Shown in pieces: positions 51,932-61,171 of a DNA stretch of 64,000 bases. This stretch comes from an uncultured Lacinutrix sp. (GTDB lineage Bacteria; Bacteroidota; Bacteroidia; Flavobacteriales; Flavobacteriaceae), in contig CAKZMU010000009.1 of NCBI GenBank assembly GCA_937129145.1, positions 268,551 through 332,550 of the forward strand. Reading direction: 5' to 3'. The notes below the pieces were generated by a model, which was given only the letters and a program-made list of their open reading frames with translations, was not told where the DNA came from and searched no databases. A program made the translations under genes and the position numbers. Position 1 is the first letter of the stretch. Every line of letters begins with the position of its first letter.

Positions 51932-53526
51932 TGAATATTGAAAAAAAATACTTACCATTAATTGTAGGCGTGGCAATTGCCCTTGGCATTTTTATTGGCG
52001 GAAAACTAAGCTTTACCGACACGTCGGATAGGTTGTTTACCTCTAATTCCAAGAAAGATAAAATCAACAGACTTATAGATTACATTGATTATGAGTATGT
52101 AGATGAAGTAAATACCGACAGCATTGTTGATGTTACCGTAAACCGTATTTTAGATAATCTCGACCCTCATTCAACATACATTCCCAAAAAGAGCTTTCAA
52201 AAAGTTGCCGATAATATGAAAGGCGATTTTGTTGGTATTGGTATTAGTTTTTATACTCATAAAGATTCTGTAACTGTTATTAGAACTTTAGAAGGCGGTC
52301 CAAGTGAAAAAGCAGGCATTAAAGGTGGTGATAGAATTGTGATTGCCAATGGTGATTCTATTCATGGTCCAACATGGAGTAACGATGCTATTATAGAAAA
52401 ACTTAAAGGAAAGAAGGACTCTAAAATCGACCTTAAAGTATATAGGCGAGGAGAACCAGAATTGTTGGATTTTAAAGTAAAATATAGCGAAGTGCCACTT
52501 AAAAGTGTGGATGCGTCTTATATGTTATCAGATGATTTAGGATATATAAAAATTAACCGCTTTGCCGAATCTACTTATAAAGAATTCAAAAAAGGACTTA
52601 AAAGCTTAAAAAATCAAGGCGCCACAAAATTGGTGTTGGATTTAAGGGATAACCCTGGAGGGTACTTACATATTGCAAAAGAAATAGCTGATGAGTTTTT
52701 AGAAGATGATAAACTTATCGTGTTTACAAAAAACAAAAAGGGCAAGATTGAAAACTATTTTGCCACAAGAAAAGGCGATTTCGAAAACGGAGATATCTAT
52801 GTGTTGATTAATGAAAACTCAGCGTCTGCAAGTGAGGTAATAGCTGGCGCTTTGCAAGATAATGACAAAGGTACTATTCTTGGGCGACGTTCTTTTGGTA
52901 AAGGATTGGTGCAACAAGACATGGCTTTGGGTGACGGTAGTGCTGTTAGGTTAACCGTTTCGAGATATTACACACCTACTGGACGCTCCATACAACGCAG
53001 TTATGAAAAAGGAAATGAAGATTATTACCACGAGTATTATAAGAGAATAGACAACGGAGAGCTTTCGGACGCTAGTAGTATAACAATAGCCGATTCATTA
53101 AAATTTACTACACCCAAAGGCAAAGTGGTGTATGGTGGCGGAGGGATTATTCCAGATGTGTTTGTGCCTATTGACAAGAAAATGGAAAATGGTACTATTA
53201 GCAGAATTGTAGCCAGAGGATACGTAAATAATTTTGTATTTGAAGAATTGGATAAAAACCGAACACTTTATGGCAATATATCTCAAGAAGAATTTATTGA
53301 AGATTATATTGTTACCGATGATTATCTAGAGCGTTTCACCGAATTTGTAAACAAACGAACACGTTATAAAATTACATTCGTGGCATACAAAGAAGAAGTA
53401 AAGCTCTACCTTAAAGCAACCTTAGGAGAACAATTGTATGGTACCGAAGCACACATGCAAGTACTAAACACAAATGATGCGATGTTAGAAAAGGTAAAAG
53501 AATTAGTGCAAAATACTAGCTACTAA
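51931..53526 (+). CDS. S41-family carboxy-terminal processing protease
   Basis: An N-terminal signal anchor (LPLIVGVAIALGIFIGG) is followed by a PDZ domain (about 95-175; GPSEKAGIKGGDRIVIANGD) and the S41 protease core with the nucleophile serine in SASASE (297-302) and the lysine in GRRSFGKGLVQ. A helical C-terminal domain completes 531 residues. These tail-specific proteases act in the periplasm. It is translationally coupled to the deaminase gene and ends 11 bases inside the convergent oxidoreductase gene. Confidence 0.93.
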   Translation: MNIEKKYLPLIVGVAIALGIFIGGKLSFTDTSDRLFTSNSKKDKINRLIDYIDYEYVDEVNTDSIVDVTVNRILDNLDPHSTYIPKKSFQKVADNMKGDFVGIGISFYTHKDSVTVIRTLEGGPSEKAGIKGGDRIVIANGDSIHGPTWSNDAIIEKLKGKKDSKIDLKVYRRGEPELLDFKVKYSEVPLKSVDASYMLSDDLGYIKINRFAESTYKEFKKGLKSLKNQGATKLVLDLRDNPGGYLHIAKEIADEFLEDDKLIVFTKNKKGKIENYFATRKGDFENGDIYVLINENSASASEVIAGALQDNDKGTILGRRSFGKGLVQQDMALGDGSAVRLTVSRYYTPTGRSIQRSYEKGNEDYYHEYYKRIDNGELSDASSITIADSLKFTTPKGKVVYGGGGIIPDVFVPIDKKMENGTISRIVARGYVNNFVFEELDKNRTLYGNISQEEFIEDYIVTDDYLERFTEFVNKRTRYKITFVAYKEEVKLYLKATLGEQLYGTEAHMQVLNTNDAMLEKVKELVQNTSY

Positions 53527-54124
53527 TTTTATCATGTACTTTAGTGTGTTTTCCATCATTCCACAACGTAAGAATATCTGTAGCAACGTGTGCTCCACTT
53601 CCAGAAGCGATAGCAAATTGACTCCGCCAACCAGCTAAAGTTCCTGCTACATATAGGTTTTCTGCAACTAAGTGGTCGGTGTTTTTCAACCAGATTTTGT
53701 TTTTCTCTTTTTCAGCTCTTGGGTGAGGCCCAATATAAGCCTCTAATCCGTTAATAGTAATTAAATTAGTATAACCAACCGCAACCACCACTATTTTTGC
53801 TTTATAGGAATTTTTATTGGTTATGACTTCAAAACAATTAGATGCTTTTACAATGCCACTAACTTTTTCATTTTCAATTTGCTCAATATGAGGATATAAA
53901 TCGTTAAGTTGTTTTTTTCCACTTTCTAGAATGGAAGTTCCAGTGGTTTCAGGAGAAATCCCCAAAACATTATTAAACAAAGCTGTTTGTAAGTGTGATG
54001 TTTTTTGGTGGGTAACAATAGCGATTTTTTTGTCAATAACATAAGGTCTGTTTTTAGCAGACCCTAGAACCAAACCGCAAGACATTCCTGCTGCTCCAGC
54101 ACCAATAATCAATACATCAAACAT
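53516..54124 (-). CDS. FAD-dependent oxidoreductase, single FAD domain (thioredoxin-reductase-like)
   Basis: The 202 residues start with the dinucleotide motif DVLIIGAGAAGMSCGLVLG and end with the second FAD motif ENLYVAGTLAGWRSQFAIASGSG, the two ends of a thioredoxin-reductase FAD domain. The NADPH domain and the CxxC that normally sit between them are missing. The FAD halves are joined directly, so it is not simply truncated. The electron donor is unknown. It shares one base with the following small gene. Confidence 0.85.
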   Translation of the reverse strand: MFDVLIIGAGAAGMSCGLVLGSAKNRPYVIDKKIAIVTHQKTSHLQTALFNNVLGISPETTGTSILESGKKQLNDLYPHIEQIENEKVSGIVKASNCFEVITNKNSYKAKIVVVAVGYTNLITINGLEAYIGPHPRAEKEKNKIWLKNTDHLVAENLYVAGTLAGWRSQFAIASGSGAHVATDILTLWNDGKHTKVHDKISS

Positions 54125-54327
54125 TAGCCTCGTTTTTTTACTTTAGTTTCAATGTTTTTGGAAACTCTTAAAATGGTCAATAGTAAAATGGCACATAAAC
54201 CAGCCATAATAGTGATTAGTGCTACAGTATTTTTATCACTAAAAAGGTCGTCAAAGTCTACTTGAGTAAGGTTATAAACAACAAGACCTAAAGCAATAGC
54301 ACTTAGTATATAGGTAAGATTTTTCAT
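54124..54327 (-). CDS. Small two-span membrane protein of unknown function
   Basis: The 67 residues contain two hydrophobic helices (YILSAIALGLVVYNL and VALITIMAGLCAILLLTIL) with a short acidic loop (DFDDLFSDK) between them and a basic end (KVKKRG). No family is recognised. The gene lies 2 bases after the marC-like gene and shares one base with the FAD oxidoreductase gene, so all three are one operon. Confidence 0.75.
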   Translation of the reverse strand: MKNLTYILSAIALGLVVYNLTQVDFDDLFSDKNTVALITIMAGLCAILLLTILRVSKNIETKVKKRG

Positions 54328-54329
54328 AG

Positions 54330-54908
54330 TTAAAATAAGACTTTTATGTTAGCAGCAAATAGCTTTACAGCAATGGCAAGAAGTACAACACCAAACACCT
54401 TTCTAATAATATTAATACCGTTTTTGCCAATAAAACGTTCTATTCTTGCTGAGGTTTTTAAAACAATGTAAATTAAAATAACATTAATAATAACAGCTAC
54501 AATAATGTTTTCTATTCTAAACTCCGCTCGTAAAGATAACAAAGTGGTTAAACTTCCAGGGCCAGCAATAAGTGGGAATGCTAATGGAAACACCGATGCT
54601 GTCATACCGCCATCTTCAGTATCTTTGTACAAAGTGATTCCCAAAATCATTTCTAAAGCAATAAAAAACAAAATAAACGCACCAGCAACTGCAAAGGAAT
54701 TAACATCAATACCTATTAACGATAATAAGCTCTTTCCTAAAAACAGGAATATAATCATTATCACACCAGCAATAATGGATGCTTTTTCACTTTGAATATG
54801 TCCTACTTTTTTTCGTAAGTCAATAATAATAGGAATATTACCTACAATATCAATTACCGCAAACAATACCATAAAGGCGGTAAATATTTCTTTAAAATTT
54901 AATTGCAC
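54330..54908 (-). CDS. MarC-family integral membrane protein
   Basis: The 192-residue protein has about six membrane spans and the MarC signature segments AFMVLFAVIDIVGNIPIIIDL and VFPLAFPLIAGPGSLTTLL. MarC was once linked to multiple antibiotic resistance, but its function is unknown. It heads a three-gene operon with the small membrane protein and the FAD protein. Confidence 0.92.
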   Translation of the reverse strand: MQLNFKEIFTAFMVLFAVIDIVGNIPIIIDLRKKVGHIQSEKASIIAGVIMIIFLFLGKSLLSLIGIDVNSFAVAGAFILFFIALEMILGITLYKDTEDGGMTASVFPLAFPLIAGPGSLTTLLSLRAEFRIENIIVAVIINVILIYIVLKTSARIERFIGKNGINIIRKVFGVVLLAIAVKLFAANIKVLF

Positions 54909-55025
54909 TACTATATTTAATTAAAAATTTTGCGCAAAGTTCGGTATTTATAATGAATACTAATAACAAAATAGCATCAATATTTATGGGTTACAATTTG
55001 TTAGCATTAGCTATACAAATACCAC

Positions 55026-55033
55026 TATATTTG
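55026..55033 (+). promoter_or_regulatory. TATATTTG promoter-like element immediately before a start codon
   Basis: TATATTTG matches the -7 consensus, but ends only 4 bases before the ATG at 55038. If used, the mRNA would have almost no leader. Confidence 0.35.
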
Positions 55034-55037
55034 CAGC

Positions 55038-55604
55038 ATGTTTCAACTTGGAAAAACAATAGTTTCAGAAGATATTATAGAAAAGGATTTCGTGTGCAAC
55101 TTAAACGCCTGTAAAGGTGCTTGCTGTGTCGATGGCGACGCTGGAGCGCCTCTAGAAGCGCATGAAGCCAATATTTTAAATGATATTTACCCAAAAGTAA
55201 AGCCTTTTTTACGACAAGAAGGCATTGATGCTATTGAGTCTCAAGGTGCTTTTATTAAAACTGATGAAGGCGAACTGGAAACACCTTTAATAAATGGTGC
55301 CGATTGCGCCTACGTGATTTTTGATGAACACAAAACAGCACTTTGTGGTATAGAAGAAGCCTATAACCAAGGTGAAATTGAATGGAAAAAACCAATTTCA
55401 TGCCATTTATATCCTATTCGTATTAAAGATTACAGCGAGTTTTCGGCAGTGAATTACCATCATTGGCATATATGCGATGACGCTTGCCAATTAGGTAAAG
55501 AGTTGCAAGTTCCAGTATATAAATTTGTAAAAGAAGCGCTTATTAGAAAGTTTGGAGAAGATTGGTATGCCGAATTAGAAAAAGTGGCACAAACAATGTC
55601 ATAA
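55038..55604 (+). CDS. DUF3109-family cysteine-rich protein
   Basis: The 188 residues carry the family's N-terminal cluster CNLNACKGACCVDGDAGAPL and further cysteines in GADCAYVIFD, TALCGIEEA, PISCHLYPIRI and HWHICDDACQLG. The pattern CxxxCxxxCC with later Cys and His suggests a bound metal or iron-sulfur centre. The function is unknown. The protein is cytoplasmic and monocistronic, divergent from marC across 129 bases. Confidence 0.88.
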   Translation: MFQLGKTIVSEDIIEKDFVCNLNACKGACCVDGDAGAPLEAHEANILNDIYPKVKPFLRQEGIDAIESQGAFIKTDEGELETPLINGADCAYVIFDEHKTALCGIEEAYNQGEIEWKKPISCHLYPIRIKDYSEFSAVNYHHWHICDDACQLGKELQVPVYKFVKEALIRKFGEDWYAELEKVAQTMS

Positions 55605-56011
55605 AATCAACATTTATCTAAAAAATGGTTTTACTGAATTTTGTGTTTATTCGTAATGATTTTTTTGAATATTATTTCCCTGTAGTTGTATAATAATTTC
55701 TACGTTTCATTTTAAAAATTAAGCGCTCAAAAAAATTAAAACTGACGTTCAATTTTTAGATTTTTCAAAACTTAGAAACCCCTTATTTCACTAGGGTTTC
55801 AAATCCTATGATTTTTATAATTATCTGATAAACAATTAATTACATTAATTTTTCAATATTACAAAATGTAGGAAAAAAATCACTCGTTGTTAAAAACTTG
55901 TTAACAATGTTTATAAAATAACCTTTCGTATTCAACCTCTTTTTTAAATATTTGTGAGTCCAAAGTTTAAGCTAATTTTTTAATCCAAAATTTTCAAAAT
56001 TTTACCCAATT
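55605..56011. other. Intergenic region upstream of nrdB, 407 bases
   Basis: No gene is seen on either strand. It is very AT-rich, with a near-consensus AATATTTG at about 55947-55954 and a TTGTTAACAA palindrome about 50 bases further upstream. These may belong to control of the ribonucleotide reductase genes, but I cannot identify a known site. Confidence 0.5.
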
Positions 56012-56992
56012 ATGTCAAACCAAACAGAGCCCATTTTACAAGAAAATAAAGACCGATTTGTAATTTTTCCTATTCAACACCATGATATTTGGGAATGGTA
56101 TAAAAAACAAGAAGCTAGCTTTTGGACTGCTGAAGAAATTGATTTACACCAAGACATAATCGATTGGGATTCTAAATTAAGCGATGACGAACGCTATTTT
56201 ATAAAACACATTTTAGCATTTTTTGCAGCTAGTGATGGTATTGTAAACGAAAATTTAGCAGAAAATTTTGTTTCTGAAGTACAATACACCGAAGCAAAAT
56301 TCTTTTATGGTTTCCAAATTATGATGGAAAACATACACTCCGAAGTATATTCACTATTAATAGATACGTACGTAAAAGACGAAACCGAAAAAGACCAGCT
56401 TTTTAGAGCAATAGAAGTGTTTCCAGCAATTAAAGAAAAAGCCGAATGGGCTTTAAAATGGATTGATTCACCAAGTTTTGCAGAACGTTTAATTGCATTT
56501 GCAGCAGTAGAAGGTATCTTTTTCTCAGGAAGTTTTTGCTCAATATTCTGGCTTAAAAAACGTGGTTTAATGCCTGGATTAACGTTCTCTAACGAGTTAA
56601 TATCTAGAGATGAAGGATTACACTGTGATTTTGCTGTGCATTTACACAACAATCACATGATAAATAAAGTGCCTAAAGAGCGAATTACAAAAATATTGAC
56701 CAATGCTTTAGATATAGAGCGTTCATTTATTACCGAGTCATTACCAGTTAGTTTAATTGGGATGAATGCAAAATTAATGACCCAATATTTAGAGTTTGTA
56801 ACCGATAGATTATTGGTTGAATTTGAATGCGAAAAAGTGTACAATTCAACAAATCCGTTCGATTTTATGGATATGATTTCACTACAAGGAAAAACCAACT
56901 TCTTTGAAAAACGTGTGTCTGAATATCAAAAAGCTGGAGTTCTTAACAAAGAAGAAGAAAAGGACAAGTTTAGCTTTGACGCCGACTTTTAA
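56012..56992 (+). CDS. nrdB: Class Ia ribonucleoside-diphosphate reductase, small (R2) subunit
   Basis: The 326 residues have the di-iron and radical residues of class Ia R2: Asp75 ([12 protein letters not shown]), Glu106, His109 and Tyr113 ([11 protein letters not shown]), with the later iron ligands in [14 protein letters not shown] and [14 protein letters not shown]. Tyr113 holds the stable radical. With NrdA it makes deoxyribonucleotides. The pattern SDGIVNENL resembles the eukaryote-like R2 group. It lies 191 bases before nrdA. Confidence 0.97.
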   Translation: MSNQTEPILQENKDRFVIFPIQHHDIWEWYKKQEASFWTAEEIDLHQDIIDWDSKLSDDERYFIKHILAFFAASDGIVNENLAENFVSEVQYTEAKFFYGFQIMMENIHSEVYSLLIDTYVKDETEKDQLFRAIEVFPAIKEKAEWALKWIDSPSFAERLIAFAAVEGIFFSGSFCSIFWLKKRGLMPGLTFSNELISRDEGLHCDFAVHLHNNHMINKVPKERITKILTNALDIERSFITESLPVSLIGMNAKLMTQYLEFVTDRLLVEFECEKVYNSTNPFDFMDMISLQGKTNFFEKRVSEYQKAGVLNKEEEKDKFSFDADF

Positions 56993-57053
56993 TTCATTTT
57001 TTTGAATTAAAATCATTCCTAAATCACAGGAAAATCTAGTAATAATTTTAACA

Positions 57054-57107
57054 AATTAATTAAGCGTTTCTAGAAAACGTAAGTAAAAGAAACCGCTTTA
57101 ATTAATT
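57054..57107 (+). promoter_or_regulatory. Imperfect inverted repeat between nrdB and nrdA
   Basis: AATTAATTAAGCGTTTCT pairs with AGAAACCGCTTTAATTAATT with two bulged bases. It is a long, AT-rich hairpin in the nrdB-nrdA spacer. Confidence 0.45.
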
Positions 57108-57141
57108 GAAAACGAAATACCTAAAACCAACTAATTAATCA

Positions 57142-57164
57142 TTTTCTGAGGAAATTTCAGAAAA
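57142..57164 (+). promoter_or_regulatory. Hairpin in the nrdA leader
   Basis: TTTTCTGA and TCAGAAAA form perfect 8-base arms around a 7-base loop, ending 19 bases before the nrdA ATG. It could affect translation of nrdA or be chance in AT-rich sequence. Confidence 0.4.
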
Positions 57165-57183
57165 AATAAACACCTAAAAGCGC

Positions 57184-59676
57184 ATGTACGTAGTAAAAAG
57201 AGACGGAAGAAAAGAACTAATGATGTTCGACAAAATCACTGCTAGAGTGAGAAAATTATGTTATGGACTAAACGAACTTGTTGACCCTGTTAAGGTGGCA
57301 ATGCGAGTTATTGAAGGTCTATATGATGGCGTAACAACCAGTGAGTTAGATAATTTAGCAGCCGAAATTGCTGCAACATTAACGACTGCACATCCAGATT
57401 ATGCAAGATTAGCAGCGAGAATTTCCGTGTCGAATCTACATAAAAACACAAAGAAAACGTTTAGCGAAGTAATGCACGATTTATATACCTATGTAAATCC
57501 AAGAACAGGTAAAGATGCGCCTTTACTATCGGACGAGGTATATAATGTGATTATGGATAATAAAGAAAAATTAGACTCTACTATTATCTATAACCGTGAT
57601 TTTGGGTATGATTATTTTGGCTTTAAAACATTAGAGCGTTCATACTTATTAAAACTTAATGGACAAATTGCCGAACGTCCACAACACATGTTAATGCGTG
57701 TATCTGTTGGTATTCATTTAAACGATTTAGACGCAGCTCTAGAAACGTATGAGTTAATGTCTAAAAAGTATTTTACGCACGCTACACCAACACTTTTTAA
57801 TTCAGGAACGCCAAAACCACAAATGTCGTCATGTTTTTTGTTGACAATGAAAGATGACAGTATTGATGGTATTTACGATACGCTTAAGCAAACAGCAAAA
57901 ATATCACAGTCAGCTGGTGGCATAGGTTTAGCTATGCATAATATACGTGCTACTGGAAGCTACATTGCGGGAACTAACGGAACGTCTAACGGTATTGTAC
58001 CAATGCTAAGAGTATTTAACGATACGGCACGCTACGTAGACCAAGGAGGCGGAAAACGTAAAGGAAGTTTTGCGATGTATTTGGAGCCTTGGCATGCTGA
58101 TATTTTTGATTTCCTTGATTTAAAGAAAAATCATGGTAAAGAAGAAATGCGTGCAAGGGATTTATTTTACGCCATGTGGATTCCAGATTTATTCATGAAG
58201 CGCGTGCAGGAAGATGGCGAATGGACTTTAATGTGTCCTAACGAATGTCCAGGATTACCAGAAACGCATAGTGAAGAGTTTGAAGCACTATATACCAAGT
58301 ACGAAGAAGCAGGAAAAGGACGCAAAACGATAAAAGCACGTGAGCTTTGGGAGAAAATTACAGAATCTCAAATTGAAACAGGAACGCCTTACATGTTGTA
58401 TAAAGATGCGGCTAACCGTAAATCCAATCAGCAAAACTTGGGAACGATTCGTTCGTCTAATTTATGTACCGAGATTTTAGAATATACTTCTCCAGATGAA
58501 GTTGCTGTATGTAATTTAGCGTCTATTGCCTTACCAATGTTTATTAAAAATGGTGCGTTTGACCATAAAGAATTATTTAGAATCACAAAACGTGTTACCA
58601 AAAATCTTAACAGAGTAATTGATAGAAATTACTATCCAGTAAAAGAAGCCGAAAACTCTAATTTCCGTCATAGACCAATAGGTTTAGGAGTTCAAGGATT
58701 GGCAGATACGTTTATAAAATTACGCTTACCATTTACAAGCGATGAAGCTAAAAAATTAAATCAAGATATTTTTGAAACACTTTACTATGCGGCTGTTACA
58801 GCAAGTATGGAAGAAGCAAAAGAAGATGGTCCTTACCAAACTTATGAAGGCTCTCCAATAAGTAAAGGAGATTTTCAACATAACCTTTGGGGAATTAAAG
58901 ACGAAGAATTAAGCGGTAATTGGGATTGGGCAAAACTACGTAAGCAAGTATTAAAAAATGGCGTGCGTAACTCATTATTGGTAGCACCAATGCCAACTGC
59001 TAGTACCTCACAAATTTTAGGAAACAACGAATGTTTCGAACCGTATACATCAAACATTTACACACGTCGTGTATTGTCTGGGGAGTTTATTGTAGTAAAT
59101 AAACACTTGTTAGAAGATTTAGTTGAACTTGGCCTATGGAACGAGACCCTAAAACAAGAAATCATGAGAGCCAACGGTTCTATTCAAGGTATTGATGGTA
59201 TCCCCCAAGACATCAAAGAGCTATATAGAACGGTTTGGGAATTGAGTATGAAAGATATTATAGATATGTCTCGTCAACGAGGATATTTTATCGACCAATC
59301 TCAGTCACTTAACCTATTTATGGAAGGTGCTACTATGGCAAAACTAACATCCATGCATTTTTACGCTTGGAAAAGCGGACTAAAAACAGGGATGTATTAC
59401 TTACGTACCAAGAGTGCTGTTGATGCTATTAAGTTTACACTTGATAAGAAGAAAAAAGCACAACCAGTTGAAGCCGAAGCTGTTGTTGAAGTTGCTGTTA
59501 CACCTGATGCTACCGAAGAAATTGTAGTAGCACAACGTAAGGAAAAAGCAGCTAAAACTGCTGTGAAATTTGCACAAGAAACCGAAGTTGAACCAATGTC
59601 GCCTGAAGAAATGAAAGCTTTAATAGCGCAAGCTAAAGAAGCCGAAGGCGACGATTGTTTAATGTGCGGTTCTTAA
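57184..59676 (+). CDS. nrdA: Class Ia ribonucleoside-diphosphate reductase, large (R1) subunit
   Basis: The 830 residues begin with an ATP-cone (about 1-95, [17 protein letters not shown]) for allosteric control. Catalytic residues of R1 are visible: the Cys of [10 protein letters not shown] (about 217), Asn-Cys-Glu in [11 protein letters not shown], the partner Cys in [11 protein letters not shown], and the C-terminal redox pair in DDCLMCGS. A flexible Ala/Val/Glu-rich stretch precedes the C-terminal tail. It reduces ribonucleoside diphosphates with NrdB. Confidence 0.97.
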   Translation: MYVVKRDGRKELMMFDKITARVRKLCYGLNELVDPVKVAMRVIEGLYDGVTTSELDNLAAEIAATLTTAHPDYARLAARISVSNLHKNTKKTFSEVMHDLYTYVNPRTGKDAPLLSDEVYNVIMDNKEKLDSTIIYNRDFGYDYFGFKTLERSYLLKLNGQIAERPQHMLMRVSVGIHLNDLDAALETYELMSKKYFTHATPTLFNSGTPKPQMSSCFLLTMKDDSIDGIYDTLKQTAKISQSAGGIGLAMHNIRATGSYIAGTNGTSNGIVPMLRVFNDTARYVDQGGGKRKGSFAMYLEPWHADIFDFLDLKKNHGKEEMRARDLFYAMWIPDLFMKRVQEDGEWTLMCPNECPGLPETHSEEFEALYTKYEEAGKGRKTIKARELWEKITESQIETGTPYMLYKDAANRKSNQQNLGTIRSSNLCTEILEYTSPDEVAVCNLASIALPMFIKNGAFDHKELFRITKRVTKNLNRVIDRNYYPVKEAENSNFRHRPIGLGVQGLADTFIKLRLPFTSDEAKKLNQDIFETLYYAAVTASMEEAKEDGPYQTYEGSPISKGDFQHNLWGIKDEELSGNWDWAKLRKQVLKNGVRNSLLVAPMPTASTSQILGNNECFEPYTSNIYTRRVLSGEFIVVNKHLLEDLVELGLWNETLKQEIMRANGSIQGIDGIPQDIKELYRTVWELSMKDIIDMSRQRGYFIDQSQSLNLFMEGATMAKLTSMHFYAWKSGLKTGMYYLRTKSAVDAIKFTLDKKKKAQPVEAEAVVEVAVTPDATEEIVVAQRKEKAAKTAVKFAQETEVEPMSPEEMKALIAQAKEAEGDDCLMCGS

Positions 59677-59699
59677 TAATTCAATAAATAAATGTTGTT

Positions 59700-59730
59700 A
59701 AAAGCACCTTGAAAAGGTGCTTTTTTGTTT
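59700..59730 (+). terminator. Intrinsic terminator after nrdA
   Basis: AAAAGCACCTT and AAGGTGCTTTT pair around GAA, followed by further T. The same stem occurs at 61126-61150. Confidence 0.85.
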
Positions 59731-59792
59731 TTATAATAATTGTAATTATTTATAAACAAGTTAGAAAATCCTGTAACTTTATTTTTGATTGT

Positions 59793-59800
59793 TATATTTG
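59793..59800 (+). promoter_or_regulatory. Probable -7 promoter element for the RDD gene
   Basis: TATATTTG lies 21 bases before the ATG at 59822, supporting that start over a TTG at 59789. Confidence 0.45.
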
Positions 59801-59821
59801 AGACAGCTTAAACCTACAATT

Positions 59822-60331
59822 ATGGACACCACTTCAAGTAATTTTTTAGTTACACCTCAAATTTATGCTAGCAAAGAGAAACGTTTTGTTAATATGATAA
59901 TTGATTTTGTTGGATATTATATCTTTACATTTTTAATAGGAATAATTCTTGGCCTCATTGCGTTGTCAGGGATTGAAGGGTCGTTGGACTATTTTTCAAA
60001 TATAAATAGGGTTGAAGAGTATACTCTAAACCTACTAATTGGGCTTGTTTACTTTATTTTATTGGAGACCTTTTTTCAAAAATCACTTGGGAAATTCATT
60101 ACTAAAACTATTGTGGTACTGAAGGATGGATCAAAACCTGGCATTGGAGACATTTTTATTAGAAGTTTATGTAGGTACATACCCTTTGATGCACTTTCTT
60201 TTCTAGGTGACCAAGGTCGTGGATGGCATGATTCAATATCAGAAACTTATGTTGTTGATGAGGTAAAGTTTAAAATAAAGAAAAAGACAGAACTTGAATT
60301 GGATTTAATTGGGAAACCTACAGAAGAATAA
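59822..60331 (+). CDS. RDD-family membrane protein
   Basis: From the ATG at 59822 (MDTTSSNFLVTPQIYASK) the product has 169 residues with three hydrophobic segments. The RDD pattern appears as an Arg and Asp in KEKRFVNMIIDFVGYY, and SLGKFITKTIVVLKDGSKPG with IFIRSLCRYIPFD, the usual core of the domain. The family is membrane-bound with no settled function. It converges on the DUF6503 gene with 9 bases between stops. Confidence 0.87.
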   Translation: MDTTSSNFLVTPQIYASKEKRFVNMIIDFVGYYIFTFLIGIILGLIALSGIEGSLDYFSNINRVEEYTLNLLIGLVYFILLETFFQKSLGKFITKTIVVLKDGSKPGIGDIFIRSLCRYIPFDALSFLGDQGRGWHDSISETYVVDEVKFKIKKKTELELDLIGKPTEE

Positions 60332-60340
60332 AAATTGTTA

Positions 60341-61063
60341 TTACTCCAAAACATCAGTTCCTAAATACCCATCATCTTTATTATAATACCAAGCACGGTT
60401 TTTTGGCATTTTAATATCGTTGACTATAGCTTCTTCAGTCAACAAAATATATTCGCCAGTATCGTCTTTTTGGTTGCCATCGTCATCTTGTTTAAAAAAC
60501 TGATAGATTTCCATAGCGTACGTTTCTGGATCGAAATAGAAATACCAAATATCTGTTCCTACCTCTTTATCATAGGTAGCTTTTAGCACTAAATGCTCTT
60601 TTCCTTTAAAGGTTTTGGTCTCAACGATTTCATCAATATGCGTTCCTGGGTCTTTTAGCTTCATAGGCAAACCATACAAATAGGTATAGTAGTTTTTATA
60701 CATATTGGCACGTTCGCAACTTAAATTATTGGCTTTTGCAGTTGCTTCATCAATATTAGTCTCTTCATTCAAACCAATAGCACACTTGCCTTTATTGACA
60801 GTATATTTTGTAGTTACAGTATCTCTTGTGGCTGTTAAAGAAAACAAATCTTGAGGGAGGTTAATGGATATTGTACTCAATCTATCACTATTGTTAGGTG
60901 TTTCCATACGCACCTTAAAAGTAGCATCAAAATTAGGCCAATGACCATTTGGGTCATGGTAATTAACAGCCTTGTTTAACAACGCTTCTCCTGTTAATGG
61001 AGCTTCGCTACACGAAGAAAATATTAGTATTAGTATAATAAAATTTGTAAAAATAGACCTCAT
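60341..61063 (-). CDS. DUF6503-type lipoprotein
   Basis: A lipoprotein signal ends in IFSSC (about Cys18), followed by about 220 residues rich in beta strands with KAVNYHDPNGHWPNFDATFKV near the start and DIWYFYFDPETYAMEIYQFF near the end. This matches the flavobacterial DUF6503 family, probably a LolA/LppX-like lipid-binding fold, which I infer rather than see. It is anchored in the membrane facing the periplasm. Confidence 0.82.
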   Translation of the reverse strand: MRSIFTNFIILILIFSSCSEAPLTGEALLNKAVNYHDPNGHWPNFDATFKVRMETPNNSDRLSTISINLPQDLFSLTATRDTVTTKYTVNKGKCAIGLNEETNIDEATAKANNLSCERANMYKNYYTYLYGLPMKLKDPGTHIDEIVETKTFKGKEHLVLKATYDKEVGTDIWYFYFDPETYAMEIYQFFKQDDDGNQKDDTGEYILLTEEAIVNDIKMPKNRAWYYNKDDGYLGTDVLE

Positions 61064-61125
61064 ATACGATTGGTTTTAGTGACATAAAATTTGTTAAAGC
61101 AAGTTAAAGTTTTTATTGAACATAA

Positions 61126-61150
61126 AAAAAGCACCTTGAAAGGTGCTTTT
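61126..61150 (-). terminator. Intrinsic terminator after the PiT gene
   Basis: AAAGCACCTT and AAGGTGCTTTT form a tight hairpin. Read on the minus strand it is followed by seven T, about 20 bases after the transporter's stop. The stem repeats that at 59700. Confidence 0.8.
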
Positions 61151-61171
61151 TAATACCTATAAATAAATTAT

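Noticed and set aside
55890..55915. TTGTTAACAA palindrome upstream of nrdB as a possible NrdR or other operator
   Set aside because: It is a 10-base AT-rich palindrome with no match to the NrdR box pairs I know. I note it in the region entry only.
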